Part shown: positions 54,600 through 64,000 of the stretch, piece after piece | How the letters are laid out: every line of letters starts with the position of its first letter | Numbering within the stretch: position 1 is the first letter of the stretch | Source of the DNA: Kaistia adipata DSM 17808 | GTDB lineage: Bacteria > Pseudomonadota > Alphaproteobacteria > Rhizobiales > Kaistiaceae | Length of the DNA: 64,000 bases | Assembly (NCBI RefSeq): GCF_000423225.1 | Contig: NZ_KE383992.1 | Coordinates: 374,971 to 438,970, forward strand | Direction of reading: 5' to 3' | The notes under the pieces: model-generated | What the model was told of the DNA's origin: nothing | The model's database searches: none | What the model saw: only the letters and a program-made list of their open reading frames with translations | Position numbers and translations under genes: made by a program

Positions 54600-55931
54600 A
54601 TGGATATCGTCATGGATCGCAGCACCGTCATCCTGGAGCGCCTGTTCCAGCTTCACCCCAAGGAAATCGACCTTTCGCTCGACCGGCTGAAGCCGCTGAT
54701 GGCGAAGCTGGGCGCGCCAGAGACGAAGCTCGGGCCGGTGCTGCACATCGCCGGCACCAACGGCAAGGGGTCGACCACCGCCTTCCTGCGCGCCATGCTG
54801 GAGGCGGCCGGCTACAGCGTGCATGTCTACACCTCGCCGCATCTCGTCCGCTTCCACGAGCGCATCCGCCTCGGCCAGGCCGGCGGCGGCCGCTTCGTCG
54901 ACGAGGACGAGCTGGTCGACACGCTGCTGGAGATCGAGAAGGTCAATGACGGCGCGCCGATCACCCATTTCGAGATCACGACGGCGGCGGCCTTCAAGCT
55001 GTTCGCCGACCATCCGGCCGATGTGACGCTGCTCGAGGTCGGCCTCGGCGGCCGCTACGACGCGACCAACATCATCGACCGTCCCGACGTCGCCGTGATC
55101 ACGCCGATCTCGGTCGACCACGAGAAGTTCTTCGGCAGCGCCCTCGACGGCATCGCGCACGAGAAGTCCGGCATCATCAAGCGCGGCCGTCCGGTCGTGG
55201 TGGCGCCGCAGACGCCGATCGTGCTCGACGTCATCGAGCGCGACGCGGCGAGGCTTGCCGCGCCGCTCTTCGTCGGCAACCAGGAATGGGTGTCGCATGC
55301 CGAGCGCGGCCGCCTCGTCTACCAGGACGAGGACGGGCTCCTGGACCTGCCGCCGCCGCGCCTGCCCGGCCGGCATCAATATGTGAACGCCGGCACCGCC
55401 ATCGCGGCGCTCCGCCGCTCCAGCCTCGACGTGCCGGTCGCGGCGATCGAGGCGGGCCTGCAGAACGTCGAATGGCCGGCCAGGATGCAGCGGCTGACCA
55501 GCGGCAAGCTGGTCGACCAGGCGCCGCCGGAATCGGAGATCTGGCTCGACGGCGGCCACAATCCCGGCGCTGGCCTCGTCGTCGCCGAGGCGGTGGCCGA
55601 TCTCGAGGAGCGCGTCTCGCGGCCGCTCTACCTGATCGCCGGCATGCTGGTCACCAAGGACCCGGTCGGCTTCTTCCGCCCCTTCGCCGGCCTCGCCCAG
55701 CATGTCTACACGGTGCCGATCGAGGGCTCGAACGCCGGGCGCGACCCGGTCGAGCTTGCCGCCGCATCCGAGGCCGCCGGCATCGCGTCGACCGCCACGG
55801 CGGGGGTCGAGGCGGCGCTCGCTGCCATCCGCAAGGCGCTCCCGCCCGGCATCGCGCCGCGCATCCTGATCTGCGGCTCGCTCTATCTCGGCGGCACGGT
55901 GCTCGCCGCTAACGGGACGTTACCGCGCTGA
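54600..55931 (+). CDS. folC: Folylpolyglutamate/dihydrofolate synthase
   Basis: The 443-residue Mur ligase-like enzyme makes dihydrofolate and adds glutamates to folates. It shows the P-loop IAGTNGKGSTTAF, the CPHLVRFHERIR-type block as TSPHLVRFHERIRLG, and the C-terminal DGGHNPGA. An ATG at 54612 is an alternative start. accD-folC order is common in Rhizobiales. Confidence 0.96.
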   Translation: MDIVMDRSTVILERLFQLHPKEIDLSLDRLKPLMAKLGAPETKLGPVLHIAGTNGKGSTTAFLRAMLEAAGYSVHVYTSPHLVRFHERIRLGQAGGGRFVDEDELVDTLLEIEKVNDGAPITHFEITTAAAFKLFADHPADVTLLEVGLGGRYDATNIIDRPDVAVITPISVDHEKFFGSALDGIAHEKSGIIKRGRPVVVAPQTPIVLDVIERDAARLAAPLFVGNQEWVSHAERGRLVYQDEDGLLDLPPPRLPGRHQYVNAGTAIAALRRSSLDVPVAAIEAGLQNVEWPARMQRLTSGKLVDQAPPESEIWLDGGHNPGAGLVVAEAVADLEERVSRPLYLIAGMLVTKDPVGFFRPFAGLAQHVYTVPIEGSNAGRDPVELAAASEAAGIASTATAGVEAALAAIRKALPPGIAPRILICGSLYLGGTVLAANGTLPR

Positions 55932-55969
55932 TAACAGGCAGAGGCCTGTTACCCCCATCCGGACAGGAA

Positions 55970-55994
55970 AACGGGGCCACGCGGGCCCCGTTTG
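55970..55994. terminator. Bidirectional terminator between folC and trxA
   Basis: AAACGGGGCC/GGCCCCGTTT pair around ACGCG, between convergent genes. A smaller hairpin (AACAGGC/GCCTGTT, 55934-55951) lies just after the folC stop. Confidence 0.82.
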
Positions 55995-56022
55995 AAACGC
56001 TCGTCGATCGTCAGGCAGGCGA

Positions 56023-56343
56023 TCAGATCGCGCCCTTGATCCATTCGGCCAGCCGGCTCTTCGGCGCGGCGCCGACCTGGATCGAGGTCGGCTCGCCGTC
56101 CTTGAACAGGATCAGCGTCGGGATCGAGCGGACGCCGTAGCGCACCGCGATATCCGGATTCTCGTCGATGTTCAGCTTGGCGATCGTCACCTTGCCTTCC
56201 ATCTCCGCCTGGATCTCCTCCAGCGCCGGCGCGATCATGCGGCAGGGACCGCACCATTCCGCCCAAAAATCAACGACGACCGGGCCGGATGCCCCCAGAA
56301 CGTCGGCGTCGAAGGAACTATCCGTTACTTTGGCAGTCGCCAT
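56023..56343 (-). CDS. trxA: Thioredoxin
   Basis: The 106-residue disulfide reductase has the active site [13 protein letters not shown] and the cis-proline region [13 protein letters not shown]. It is cytoplasmic and reduces protein disulfides with thioredoxin reductase. It follows addA by 76 nt on the same strand, a common arrangement. Confidence 0.98.
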   Translation of the reverse strand: MATAKVTDSSFDADVLGASGPVVVDFWAEWCGPCRMIAPALEEIQAEMEGKVTIAKLNIDENPDIAVRYGVRSIPTLILFKDGEPTSIQVGAAPKSRLAEWIKGAI

Positions 56344-56419
56344 GGCAAGCCCTCAAAAGTGTGGGGAAGAGTGGTTCTAAGGTAGGAAGGCGCCCGATCA
56401 GGGTCAAGGCGAACGGCTC

Positions 56420-59400
56420 TCACGCGGCGGTAATGGCAGCCATGCGACTATCGAGCAACGCCGCCGGGATCGCCATCAACAGCGGGATCTCGGTCCAGAG
56501 CAGCGCCGTCTCGACCGGCCGATCGGGATAGAGCTCGGCTAGCACAGCGCGGTAGAGCGCGAGCTGGCCGAGGTGCGAACCCGGCACGTCCTCGAGCCTT
56601 CGCGGGGCCGGGCGGTTGGTCTTGTAGTCGATGATCATCACCCGGTCGGGCAGCACGACGAGCCGGTCGATCCGCCCGGAAACCGAGGCCGGCCCGCTCC
56701 GCGTCTCGATCAGCCCGGCGATCGGCACCTCGGCCCGGCTCTCGGGACCAAACAGTTCGGCGAACGAATCATCATCGAGGATCGGCAGGATCGAGTCCAG
56801 GAGGGCCTGCCGCGCCGCCGCGTCCCAGTCCTTGCCGACGACTTCGAGATATTGGGCGGCGACATCGGCGCGAACCACGCGCGGATGGTCGGGCAGAGCC
56901 TGCAGCAGGCGATGGATGACCCGGCCGCGGTCGAGCGCGGTCAGCGCCGCGGGGTCGAGCCGCGCATCGAGCGCCGTCACCGGCGGAAAGGCAGGCTCGG
57001 CCTCGGCGAAGCCGACCGCCGTCGAGGGCGAGAGGCGGCGCGGTGGCGGCAGCGCCGCCGGCGCCGGCCGCAGCAGCCAGTCAGGCGGTGCGATGGCCGG
57101 GGAGACGGAAGGCGCGACGGATTCGGCCCGCGCCGGCGCGGGCGCCCGGCTCCAGTCCTCGCGCCATTCGATCGTGTCGAAGGCATCGCCGGCGAGGTCG
57201 ACCGGCACGGTGTGCCCCTCGGTGCCGAGCGCGGTTCCGACCAGTTCGTGCCAGAGCCGCTCGGCGCCGGTGTTCGCCTTCATCGTGCCGCAGACGATCA
57301 GGTGGTCGCGCGCCCGCGTCAGCCCGACATAGAGCAGCCGGCGATATTCCTCGCGCGCCTTTTCCCGCAGCGTATCGAGCGCCTCCTCGACGACATGTGG
57401 CTTGCGAGCGCCGGGCGCGATCCAGACCAGCGGTGCGCCGTCGGCGTCGTCGGGATCGTCCGCCAGCGCCACGATCTTCGGGTCGTGGCTGGCGTGGACC
57501 GGCTTCGAGCCGGTGTCGACGAGGAAGACGATGTCCGCCTCGAGCCCCTTGGCGCCATGCACGGTCATGACGCGGATCTCGTCGCGGGCGAGGTCGGCGT
57601 CGCGCTTGATCTCGGTCGCCGCCTCGCGCATCCAGCCGACGAAACCCTGCAGCGACGGCACGGACGCCTGCTCATGCGCCAGCGCCTGCGCCAGGAACTC
57701 GTCCAGCACGTCGTCCGCCTCCGGCCCGAGCCGCGCCAGCAGCTTCCGCCGGCCGCCCTCCGGCCCCAGCAGCCTCGCGAAGAAGGCATAGGGGCTCGCA
57801 TGCTCGGCGCGGACGCGCCATGTCTTCAGCTGCTCCGCCGCTCGCAACGCGGCCGGCTCCGTCGAACGGTCGAGCGCCGACCAGAGCGAGCCGGCGCGCG
57901 GCTGCGCCAGCGCGTAGAGCTCGTCCTCGGTCAGTCCGAGCAGCGGGCTCTTCAGGAGCGCCGCGAGCGAGAGGTCGTCGCGCGGCTGCAGGAGGATGTC
58001 GGCGAGCGCCATCAGGTCGAGCACGGCGATGTGGCTCGCGAGCGCCAGCCGGTCGGCGCCGGCGACCGAGAGGCCCGCCGCCTTGAGGGCGCGGTTGATG
58101 GCGTCGGTTTGGGGCCCGCGCTTGCGGGTCAGCACCAGGATGCCGCCCTCGCGGATCTTCTTGCCGGTGGCGGCGATCGTCGCGCCGTCGCGCTTCCAGG
58201 TGGCGATCGTCGCGGCGATCCGCTCGGCGAGGCGCACCTCGGGGCTCTTGGTGCCGAGATGGTCGAGCGGCGTGTGCCAGTCCTCCGGCACGGCCGCCTT
58301 GTCGGCCTCGATCGGCGGCCAGTAGGTGACGCGGCCGGGATCGAGCCGACGGGCCGCGGCATGTGTCGTCGGCACCCGGTCGCGGGTCAGCCCGGCATGG
58401 GCCTCCTCGGCGGCGAAGACGCGATCGACGGCGGCGAGCACGTCCGGCGTCGAACGGAAGGAGAGCTGCAGCTCGAGCTCGTGGAACAGGGCGGCGGCAT
58501 CCCGGGCGCGGGCGCGCATCTTCTCGCGCTGGCGGGCGAACCAGGCGGGAACCGCGCCCTGGAACGAATAGATCGACTGCTTCTCGTCGCCCACCGCGAA
58601 GAAGGTGCGCGTGACGTCGCGCGCGCTCTGGCCGGAGAAGAACTCGCTCGCCAGCCGCTCGATCACCTGCCACTGACGCGGGCTGGTGTCCTGCGCCTCA
58701 TCGACGAGGATGTGGTCGAGGCCGCGATCGAGTTTGTAGTGAACCCAGGCGGCCGCGTCGGCGCGCAACAGCAGGTTGGCGGTCTTCACCACCAGATCCT
58801 GGAAATCGAGCGCGCCACGCAGCTGCTTGGCCCGCTCATAGCCGCTGATCACGGCATCGCCGAGGGTCAGGAGCGCGCTCGTCACGGCATAGGCCTCGGC
58901 CGAGGCGATGCGATCGAGCAGATAGTCGATGCGCTCGCGCTCGGCCTCCAGCGTCTCCTCGAGGCCGGGCCAGCCGTCGCGGATGGATTTCGCGGCGAGG
59001 CTCGACAGGGCGCGCAGCTTGCCGCCGTCGCTGGTCATCCAGTAGGCGAGCCAGGCTGCCGATCGACCTTCCGGCGTATCGGCCGACAGGATCGGCGCCA
59101 GCCGTGCGGCGCTCTTCTTGTCGTTGGCGCCGCTCGCGGACAGCCGGTCGACCAGCCGGCGCAGATCGTCGTCATCGAACGGGATCTCGTCGGCGAGGCG
59201 ACCGCGCAGGCTCTCGGCCGTCTCGCCCTGACCGAGATGAAGCGCATGACGCAGATCGCGCAGGCCACTCGCCAGGTCGCCGGCGCCGACGATAAATTCG
59301 CGCACCGCGTCGCGCGAGGCGACCAGCGCCGCCAGCGCCGCCTCGATGCCCTGGTCGCTCGCCGCTTCGAGCACGGTGGCGAAGGCGCGGCCGAGCGCCG

Positions 59401-59929
59401 TGCCAGTCGACGCGGCGGCCTCGGCGATGACGGAACGCTGCGCCTCGGCGGTCAGCACGGAGGCGGCGCGATCGTCCAGCACCTCGAAGCTGCCGGCGAC
59501 ATTCGCCTCGAACGGAAACTGGTGCAGCAGGCGCTCGCAGAAGGCGTGGATGGTCTGGATCTTCAGACCGCCCGGCGTCTCCAGCGCGCGGGCGAAGAGC
59601 CGGCGGGCGCGGACGAGATCCGCCGCCGTCGCCGGCGCGCCCTGGTAGTCGGAAAGCGTCGCGGCGAGCGCATCATCGGCGAGCGTCGTCCAGCCCGCCA
59701 GGATGTCGAAGACGCGGCCCGACATCTCGGCCGCCGCCGCCTTGGTGAAGGTCAGGCAGAGGATCGAGGCCGGATCGGCGCCGGCGAGCAGCAGGCGGAT
59801 GACGCGGCGGGCAAGGACATAGGTCTTGCCCGAGCCGGCATTGGCCGACACCCAGGCCGAGACCTCGGGATCGGTGGCCCGCGACTGCGTGTATTTGGTC
59901 TTGTCGTCGACCGAGATGACGCCGCTCAT
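56420..59929 (-). CDS. addA: Double-strand break repair helicase-nuclease AddA
   Basis: The 1169-residue protein combines a UvrD-like helicase (Walker A ANAGSGKTYVLARR near residue 30, motif II LVDEAQDTS) with a C-terminal RecB-family nuclease (RVMIIDYKTNRP). With AddB it processes DNA ends for RecA. The start at 59929 overlaps the addB stop (ATGA, 59926-59929). The full-length open frame on the other strand is a shadow. Confidence 0.98.
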   Translation of the reverse strand: MSGVISVDDKTKYTQSRATDPEVSAWVSANAGSGKTYVLARRVIRLLLAGADPASILCLTFTKAAAAEMSGRVFDILAGWTTLADDALAATLSDYQGAPATAADLVRARRLFARALETPGGLKIQTIHAFCERLLHQFPFEANVAGSFEVLDDRAASVLTAEAQRSVIAEAAASTGTALGRAFATVLEAASDQGIEAALAALVASRDAVREFIVGAGDLASGLRDLRHALHLGQGETAESLRGRLADEIPFDDDDLRRLVDRLSASGANDKKSAARLAPILSADTPEGRSAAWLAYWMTSDGGKLRALSSLAAKSIRDGWPGLEETLEAERERIDYLLDRIASAEAYAVTSALLTLGDAVISGYERAKQLRGALDFQDLVVKTANLLLRADAAAWVHYKLDRGLDHILVDEAQDTSPRQWQVIERLASEFFSGQSARDVTRTFFAVGDEKQSIYSFQGAVPAWFARQREKMRARARDAAALFHELELQLSFRSTPDVLAAVDRVFAAEEAHAGLTRDRVPTTHAAARRLDPGRVTYWPPIEADKAAVPEDWHTPLDHLGTKSPEVRLAERIAATIATWKRDGATIAATGKKIREGGILVLTRKRGPQTDAINRALKAAGLSVAGADRLALASHIAVLDLMALADILLQPRDDLSLAALLKSPLLGLTEDELYALAQPRAGSLWSALDRSTEPAALRAAEQLKTWRVRAEHASPYAFFARLLGPEGGRRKLLARLGPEADDVLDEFLAQALAHEQASVPSLQGFVGWMREAATEIKRDADLARDEIRVMTVHGAKGLEADIVFLVDTGSKPVHASHDPKIVALADDPDDADGAPLVWIAPGARKPHVVEEALDTLREKAREEYRRLLYVGLTRARDHLIVCGTMKANTGAERLWHELVGTALGTEGHTVPVDLAGDAFDTIEWREDWSRAPAPARAESVAPSVSPAIAPPDWLLRPAPAALPPPRRLSPSTAVGFAEAEPAFPPVTALDARLDPAALTALDRGRVIHRLLQALPDHPRVVRADVAAQYLEVVGKDWDAAARQALLDSILPILDDDSFAELFGPESRAEVPIAGLIETRSGPASVSGRIDRLVVLPDRVMIIDYKTNRPAPRRLEDVPGSHLGQLALYRAVLAELYPDRPVETALLWTEIPLLMAIPAALLDSRMAAITAA

Positions 59930-62900
59930 TCGCCCGTATCCTCGCCTTCGCCGAGCGACCATTCGCGGATGCGGGCGAGATGGTCATAGGGGCTTTCATA
60001 GCGCGTCTCGAACATCGGCCTGGCGCGCGGGACATAGGCGCGGCGGGCATCGTCGAAGGCCGCGATGAGATCTGCCAACCGGCTCGCCGCCTCGTCGCCG
60101 AGCTCGTCCGCCGTCTTGTCCTTGGTCACTGCCGAGGAGAACGGATCGCCCTTGCCGACCTTGCCGAGGCCGACCCAGCCGAGAATGGACACCGAGACGC
60201 CGGCCGGAACGGTCTCGAACCCGCCGCCGCGCGCCATCGCCACCTCGAGCGCCAGCTGCGGCGCCAGGCCGGTCGAAAGCTGCTTGGCGCTCGGCGGCGA
60301 CCCGGTCTTGAAATCGAGGATCTCGAGGCGGCCGTCCTGGCGCAGATCGATGCGATCGGCGCGGCCGGTCAGGCGGAACTCGCCCCCCGGCGCGGTGAAC
60401 GGCCAGGAGCCGCCGATCTCGGCATGACGGGTCGCGATCTCCGCCCGGCTCGCCTCCCAGCCGATGAACCAGTCGGCGATGACGGCGAAGCGCGGCCACC
60501 AGAGCGCATAGACGGCCGGGAACGGCTCGATGCGGGCAAACACGCGACGCCCGATGACGAGCAGCTCGGTGAGCGCGCTCGCATCGAACGGCCCTTTCCA
60601 GGCCTGAACAAAGTCGCCGAGCGCCTCGTGGATCAGCGTGCCGCGCAGCGCCACGTCCGGCACGACGCCGATCGGATCGAGTGGCTCCAGCTTCAGAATC
60701 CGCCGCGCGTAGATCGCATAGGGGTCGCGGATCAGCGTCTCGATCTCGGTAACGGAGAGCCGGCGCGGCCGCGCCGAGACGGGCGGGCGCGGCTCCGGCC
60801 GGTGGACCGGAACGGGGGCGGTCGCGCGGTCGAGCGCGCGCGCCCAATCGAGATAGCGCGTGCCGCGCGCCGCCAGCGCCCGCGCCTCGTCCTGGCCGAG
60901 GCGGGCGAGAAGGCGCTGCAGCCAGCGCGCCGCAACCGTCGGCGTGCCGCCGCGCCGCTCGGCCCGCGTGACCACCACTTTGCCGGCTGACAAGGCACTG
61001 GTGAAATCATGCGCCGACTGGCCGAGTTTGCGCTCCGGCGCTTCCAGCCCGAGCTCGGCCCGCATCGCGCGCGAGAGCCAGGGATCGGTGCGCGTGTCGG
61101 ACGGCCAGACGCCTTCGTCCAGGCCCCCCAGCACCATCAGGTCGACCGTCTGCAGGCGCGCTTCCAGCGCGCCCCAGATGAAGAGCCGGGGATCGGAGCC
61201 CGGCCGCGCCGGTACGCCGACGCCGGCCATGGTGGCATCGAGGAAGCCCGGATATTCGTAGCCGCCCATCTCCAGCGCGGCGGCATCCGGGCTCATCAGC
61301 CCGGCGAGGAGCGTCGCCAGCGCCTGCCCTGCCTCGTCCTCGAACAGCGCGTCGCCGTTGCCGTCGGCGTCCGCCGCCGCCTCTCTCAGCGCCGCGACCA
61401 CGGCGGTCGTCAGCGTCGCCGCATCGGAGGGCTCGATGCTGTCGATGAGTCGGCTAAGCGGTTCCAGGACGGCTTCCAGCCGGGAGGCGAGATCGCGGGC
61501 GATCTGCCAATCGGTAGCGCCGAGCCGCTTCACCGCCTGCGGCGCGTAGCGGGCCTCCGGAAGCTCGGCCTCGGCCCGGTCCACCGCCTCGGCGAGGCCG
61601 GCGATGCCATCGGCGAGGAGCGTACCGCGAAAGAGCACGAGATCGAGGATGTCCATCGCCGCGCGGCAGGCCGTGTGCCCCATGCCGAAGGCGGCCAGCG
61701 GATGCTTGCCGAGCGCCAGGAGGTCATAGGGCGCGCCGTTGGACTTCGCCGCCGCCACCAGCAGGCGGGCCAGCGTTCCCGGCGGCGAGGTCATCAGCGG
61801 ACGGCCGGCGGAATCGTCGACCGACAGGCCGAAGCGGCCGAGCTCGATCGCGACGCGGCCGGCAAGGCGGCGGTCGGGCGTCACCAGCGCCGCGGTGCGG
61901 CCGGGCTCCTCGATGGCCGCGCGCATGGCGATCGCGATCGCCACCGCTTCTTCCTGCTCGGTCCGGGCGACGACGAGGTCGATGTCGCCGATCGCCGCCG
62001 CCGCGACCGGCGGCGCGACGGCCCAGTCCTCGGTCGTATCGGCCGGACGCATCGCCTCGGAGATCAGCCGCGCGCGCTCGGTCATCTCGGCCGTCATGGC
62101 GCCGATCGAAACGATCTCGTCGCGCGCGACGCCGATGCCCTCGATCACCTGCTTCAGGCCGTATTGCGGATGGCCGGGCGCCGAGCGGACGGGATCGGCG
62201 AGGCCGCCGATCGCGGTCCAGCCGGTCTCGTCCAGCAGCATGTCGAGGCCGGGCAGCACGACGGCGCCCTGCGGCAGCCCGGCGATGACGCCGAGCAACT
62301 CGGCGACGGCAGGTATGGAGCCGGTCGAGCCGGCCGCGATCACCGGCCCGCGCGGCGGCGTCGACGCCAGCCGCCGGGCTGATGCCCGCACGAGATGGTC
62401 GCGTCGCACGGAGGGATCGGCGAGACCGCGCTCCCGCAGGAAGGCCGGCCACTGCTGGCCGACGATGCGCAGGAAATCGAGCGAGATCTGCCAGTAGCGC
62501 GCGAGATCGTCGGGAACCAGCGTTTCCAGCCGGTCCCAGGCGATGCCGGTCGTCTCGATGTCGTCGATCAGGCGGGCGAGATCGCCGGCGAGATGAAAGG
62601 CATCGGCGGCGGAAGCCGGCACCAGCAGCGGGTCGCTCTCGTCGAGCGAAAGCAGTTCGCGCCGCACCGCCCTGCCCCAGGCCAGCGTCAGACGGGTCAG
62701 CACCAGCAGCCGGTCGAGCCGCGAGATCGCTTCCGGCAGGACGAGCCGCTCGGCCGGATCGTCGGAAGCCGCCTCGAGGATCTGGTCCTCCTCGTCGACG
62801 TCGCCGATCGGACGGATCGCCGGCAGGATGGCGGCGCGGCCACCGAGGCGCACGAGGAGCTCGGCATGCAAGGAGCGCGCGGCGCGGCGCGTCGGCACGA

Positions 62901-63045
62901 GGATGGTCACATCGGCGAGCGCGAGCGGATCCTTAGCCGGATTCGGAATATCGCCAAAGCGGCCCGAAAGCAGCGCATCGGCAAAGGTCGGCAGGAACGG
63001 CGTGCCCGGCGGGATCGTGAAGACGCGGGGAGCCGGCCTCGCCAT
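59926..63045 (-). CDS. addB: Double-strand break repair protein AddB
   Basis: The 1039-residue partner of AddA has a degenerate helicase-like N-terminal part (VPTRRAARSLHAELL) and a C-terminal nuclease motif LEILDFKTGSPPS. I see only one cysteine in the whole protein, so the 4Fe-4S cluster known from Bacillus AddB cannot form. The stop is coupled to addA. The start at 63045 lies 8 nt downstream of the nucleotidyltransferase stop. Confidence 0.97.
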   Translation of the reverse strand: MARPAPRVFTIPPGTPFLPTFADALLSGRFGDIPNPAKDPLALADVTILVPTRRAARSLHAELLVRLGGRAAILPAIRPIGDVDEEDQILEAASDDPAERLVLPEAISRLDRLLVLTRLTLAWGRAVRRELLSLDESDPLLVPASAADAFHLAGDLARLIDDIETTGIAWDRLETLVPDDLARYWQISLDFLRIVGQQWPAFLRERGLADPSVRRDHLVRASARRLASTPPRGPVIAAGSTGSIPAVAELLGVIAGLPQGAVVLPGLDMLLDETGWTAIGGLADPVRSAPGHPQYGLKQVIEGIGVARDEIVSIGAMTAEMTERARLISEAMRPADTTEDWAVAPPVAAAAIGDIDLVVARTEQEEAVAIAIAMRAAIEEPGRTAALVTPDRRLAGRVAIELGRFGLSVDDSAGRPLMTSPPGTLARLLVAAAKSNGAPYDLLALGKHPLAAFGMGHTACRAAMDILDLVLFRGTLLADGIAGLAEAVDRAEAELPEARYAPQAVKRLGATDWQIARDLASRLEAVLEPLSRLIDSIEPSDAATLTTAVVAALREAAADADGNGDALFEDEAGQALATLLAGLMSPDAAALEMGGYEYPGFLDATMAGVGVPARPGSDPRLFIWGALEARLQTVDLMVLGGLDEGVWPSDTRTDPWLSRAMRAELGLEAPERKLGQSAHDFTSALSAGKVVVTRAERRGGTPTVAARWLQRLLARLGQDEARALAARGTRYLDWARALDRATAPVPVHRPEPRPPVSARPRRLSVTEIETLIRDPYAIYARRILKLEPLDPIGVVPDVALRGTLIHEALGDFVQAWKGPFDASALTELLVIGRRVFARIEPFPAVYALWWPRFAVIADWFIGWEASRAEIATRHAEIGGSWPFTAPGGEFRLTGRADRIDLRQDGRLEILDFKTGSPPSAKQLSTGLAPQLALEVAMARGGGFETVPAGVSVSILGWVGLGKVGKGDPFSSAVTKDKTADELGDEAASRLADLIAAFDDARRAYVPRARPMFETRYESPYDHLARIREWSLGEGEDTGE

Positions 63046-63052
63046 CCCCGCC

Positions 63053-63814
63053 TCAGGCCGCGCTTTCCAGGACCGACAGTTCGGCCTCGCGGATTGCTTC
63101 CGGCGTGCCGACATGCAGCCAGGTGCCGTCCATGCGGACACCGAACAGGCGGCCGCTCTCGATCGCGCGATCGAACAGCACGTTGAGCGAGAACGAGCCC
63201 TCGGGCGCATTCTCGAACAGGCGCGGCGACAGGATGGCGGTGCCCGAATAGACGAAGGGCGCGACGGTGCGCTCGACCCGGCGGGCGAGGCGGCCGTCCT
63301 TGTCCATGACGAAATCGCCCGGTCCCGGATAGCCGATCGCGGTGACGGTCGGCGCCAACATCAGGAGCGCGTCCATCGTCTCGTCGTTCCAGCCGCGGGC
63401 GAGCCAGTCGAGATTCGGGCGCGGCCCCTCGATCCAGAACGAATCCGAATTCATGACGTAGAACGGCGCGTCGCCGAGCAACGGCAGCGCCTTCTTGAGG
63501 CCGCCGCCCGTCTCGAGCAGCCCGCCGCGCTCGTCCGAGACGATCACCTTCGGCGCCTTGCGCTTCTTCACATGGGTTTCGACCAGGTCGGCCAGGTAGT
63601 GCACGTTGACGACGGCTTCCTCGACGCCGGCATTCGCCAGCCGGTCGAGCGCATGGTCGACCAGCGAACGGCCGGCGATCTCGATCAGCGGCTTCGGGAC
63701 CGTCGCCGTGACCGGCCGCATGCGCTTGCCGATGCCGGCGGCGAGCACCATGGCGCGCTTCGGATGGTTCGGCGTCTGGAAGATGGGCGTCGGCATGGTC
63801 TCGGGCAGTTCCAT
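63053..63814 (-). CDS. MurU-like sugar-phosphate nucleotidyltransferase
   Basis: The 253-residue enzyme has the nucleotidyltransferase signature MVLAAGIGKRMRPVTATVPKPLI (shortened here, residues about 22-44) and the metal-binding aspartate in VMNSDSFW. The upstream gene looks like AmgK, its partner in the muramic acid recycling route that makes UDP-MurNAc from MurNAc-1-phosphate. ATG 63796 is an alternative start. Confidence 0.9.
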   Translation of the reverse strand: MELPETMPTPIFQTPNHPKRAMVLAAGIGKRMRPVTATVPKPLIEIAGRSLVDHALDRLANAGVEEAVVNVHYLADLVETHVKKRKAPKVIVSDERGGLLETGGGLKKALPLLGDAPFYVMNSDSFWIEGPRPNLDWLARGWNDETMDALLMLAPTVTAIGYPGPGDFVMDKDGRLARRVERTVAPFVYSGTAILSPRLFENAPEGSFSLNVLFDRAIESGRLFGVRMDGTWLHVGTPEAIREAELSVLESAA

Positions 63815-63856
63815 TGTTCTTGCTGGCGTCGCTGGCCCGGGCCCCGGCGGGGCCCG

Positions 63857-64000
63857 TCAATCGTCGAGCGGCAGGTGTTCTTCATACCAGAGCGCCAGTC
63901 CGGAAAGAACCGGATGGCGCAGGCACCGCCCGAGATAGCCTCGTACACGGGGAATGTGACGGAGATATTGGGGCTTGCCGGCCGCTTCCGCCAATCGGAC
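63857..64000 (-). CDS. AmgK-like phosphotransferase, 3' end only
   Basis: Only the last 47 codons lie in the window. They read LAEAAGKPQYLRHIPRVRGY and end WYEEHLPLDD, which fits the C-terminus of the APH-type MurNAc/GlcNAc kinase AmgK. In many Rhizobiales this domain is fused to the tRNA-modification ATPase TsaE; the window cannot show that. A GC-rich palindrome follows in the 42-nt gap to the next gene. Confidence 0.7.
   Translation of the reverse strand, partial: VRLAEAAGKPQYLRHIPRVRGYLGRCLRHPVLSGLALWYEEHLPLDD

Noticed and set aside
53262-55703. 813-codon open frame opposite trpA, accD and folC
   Set aside because: It crosses three gene boundaries on the opposite strand and shows no domain.
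56573-59989. 1138-codon open frame opposite addA
   Set aside because: It is the antisense shadow of a fully motif-supported AddA.

Overview
The window is about 64 kb of GC-rich DNA from an alphaproteobacterium, almost certainly of the order Hyphomicrobiales (Rhizobiales). The evidence is the gene order: rnd-lptC-lptA-lptB-rpoN-hpf-ptsN, infC/rpmI-rplT-pheS-pheT, aroA-cmk-rpsA-sppA-ihfB, trpF-trpB-trpA-accD-folC, and addB-addA next to trxA. Order-typical protein variants agree, such as an AccD without its zinc-ribbon cysteines and a FYDLN-acid protein. I cannot name the genus from sequence alone.

Layout, left to right. 1-5.7 kb: the 5' part of a class A penicillin-binding protein, a small membrane protein, polA and a DUF3833-like secreted protein. 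5.7-11.8 kb: the leftward LPS-export and sigma-54 cluster. 11.9-13.8 kb: a Gfo/Idh/MocA dehydrogenase, then hsp20 plus a DUF1150 gene; hsp20 is preceded by what looks like a complete ROSE RNA thermometer. 14.3-19.5 kb: leftward translation genes pheT, pheS, rplT, rpmI and infC, where infC most likely starts at AUU and rpmI-rplT has its own promoter. 19.7-28.3 kb: mixed metabolism and repair genes (hydrolase, molybdopterin/flavin redox pair, SDR, nth, PfkB kinase, tRNA-Leu), interrupted at about 22.0-23.1 kb by a lower-GC two-gene islet encoding a membrane protein and an ImmA/IrrE-type metallopeptidase. 28.5-33.5 kb: a complete five-gene Opp/Nik-type ABC importer. 33.7-40.7 kb: a leftward arginine deiminase operon (two transporters, arcA, arcB, arcC) beside a porin-like gene. 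40.9-44.2 kb: an aldo/keto reductase, two tandem secreted paralogues, a cytochrome c, tRNA-Ala and a FYDLN-acid protein. 44.4-55.9 kb: rightward core genes for aromatic amino acids, nucleotides, ribosome, tryptophan, fatty acid and folate. 56.0-64.0 kb: leftward trxA, addA, addB, a MurU-like nucleotidyltransferase and the 3' end of an AmgK-like kinase gene.

Most of the window is conserved chromosomal core. The features most worth attention are the low-GC membrane protein/metallopeptidase islet (best candidate for an undescribed system), the ROSE thermometer, the AUU start of infC, the parallel loss of zinc-ribbon cysteines in two proteins, and a class II-like EPSP synthase with glycine at the position that governs glyphosate tolerance in class II enzymes. 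No insertion sequence, prophage, CRISPR array or rRNA gene was seen. Several families of short palindromic intergenic repeats are present.
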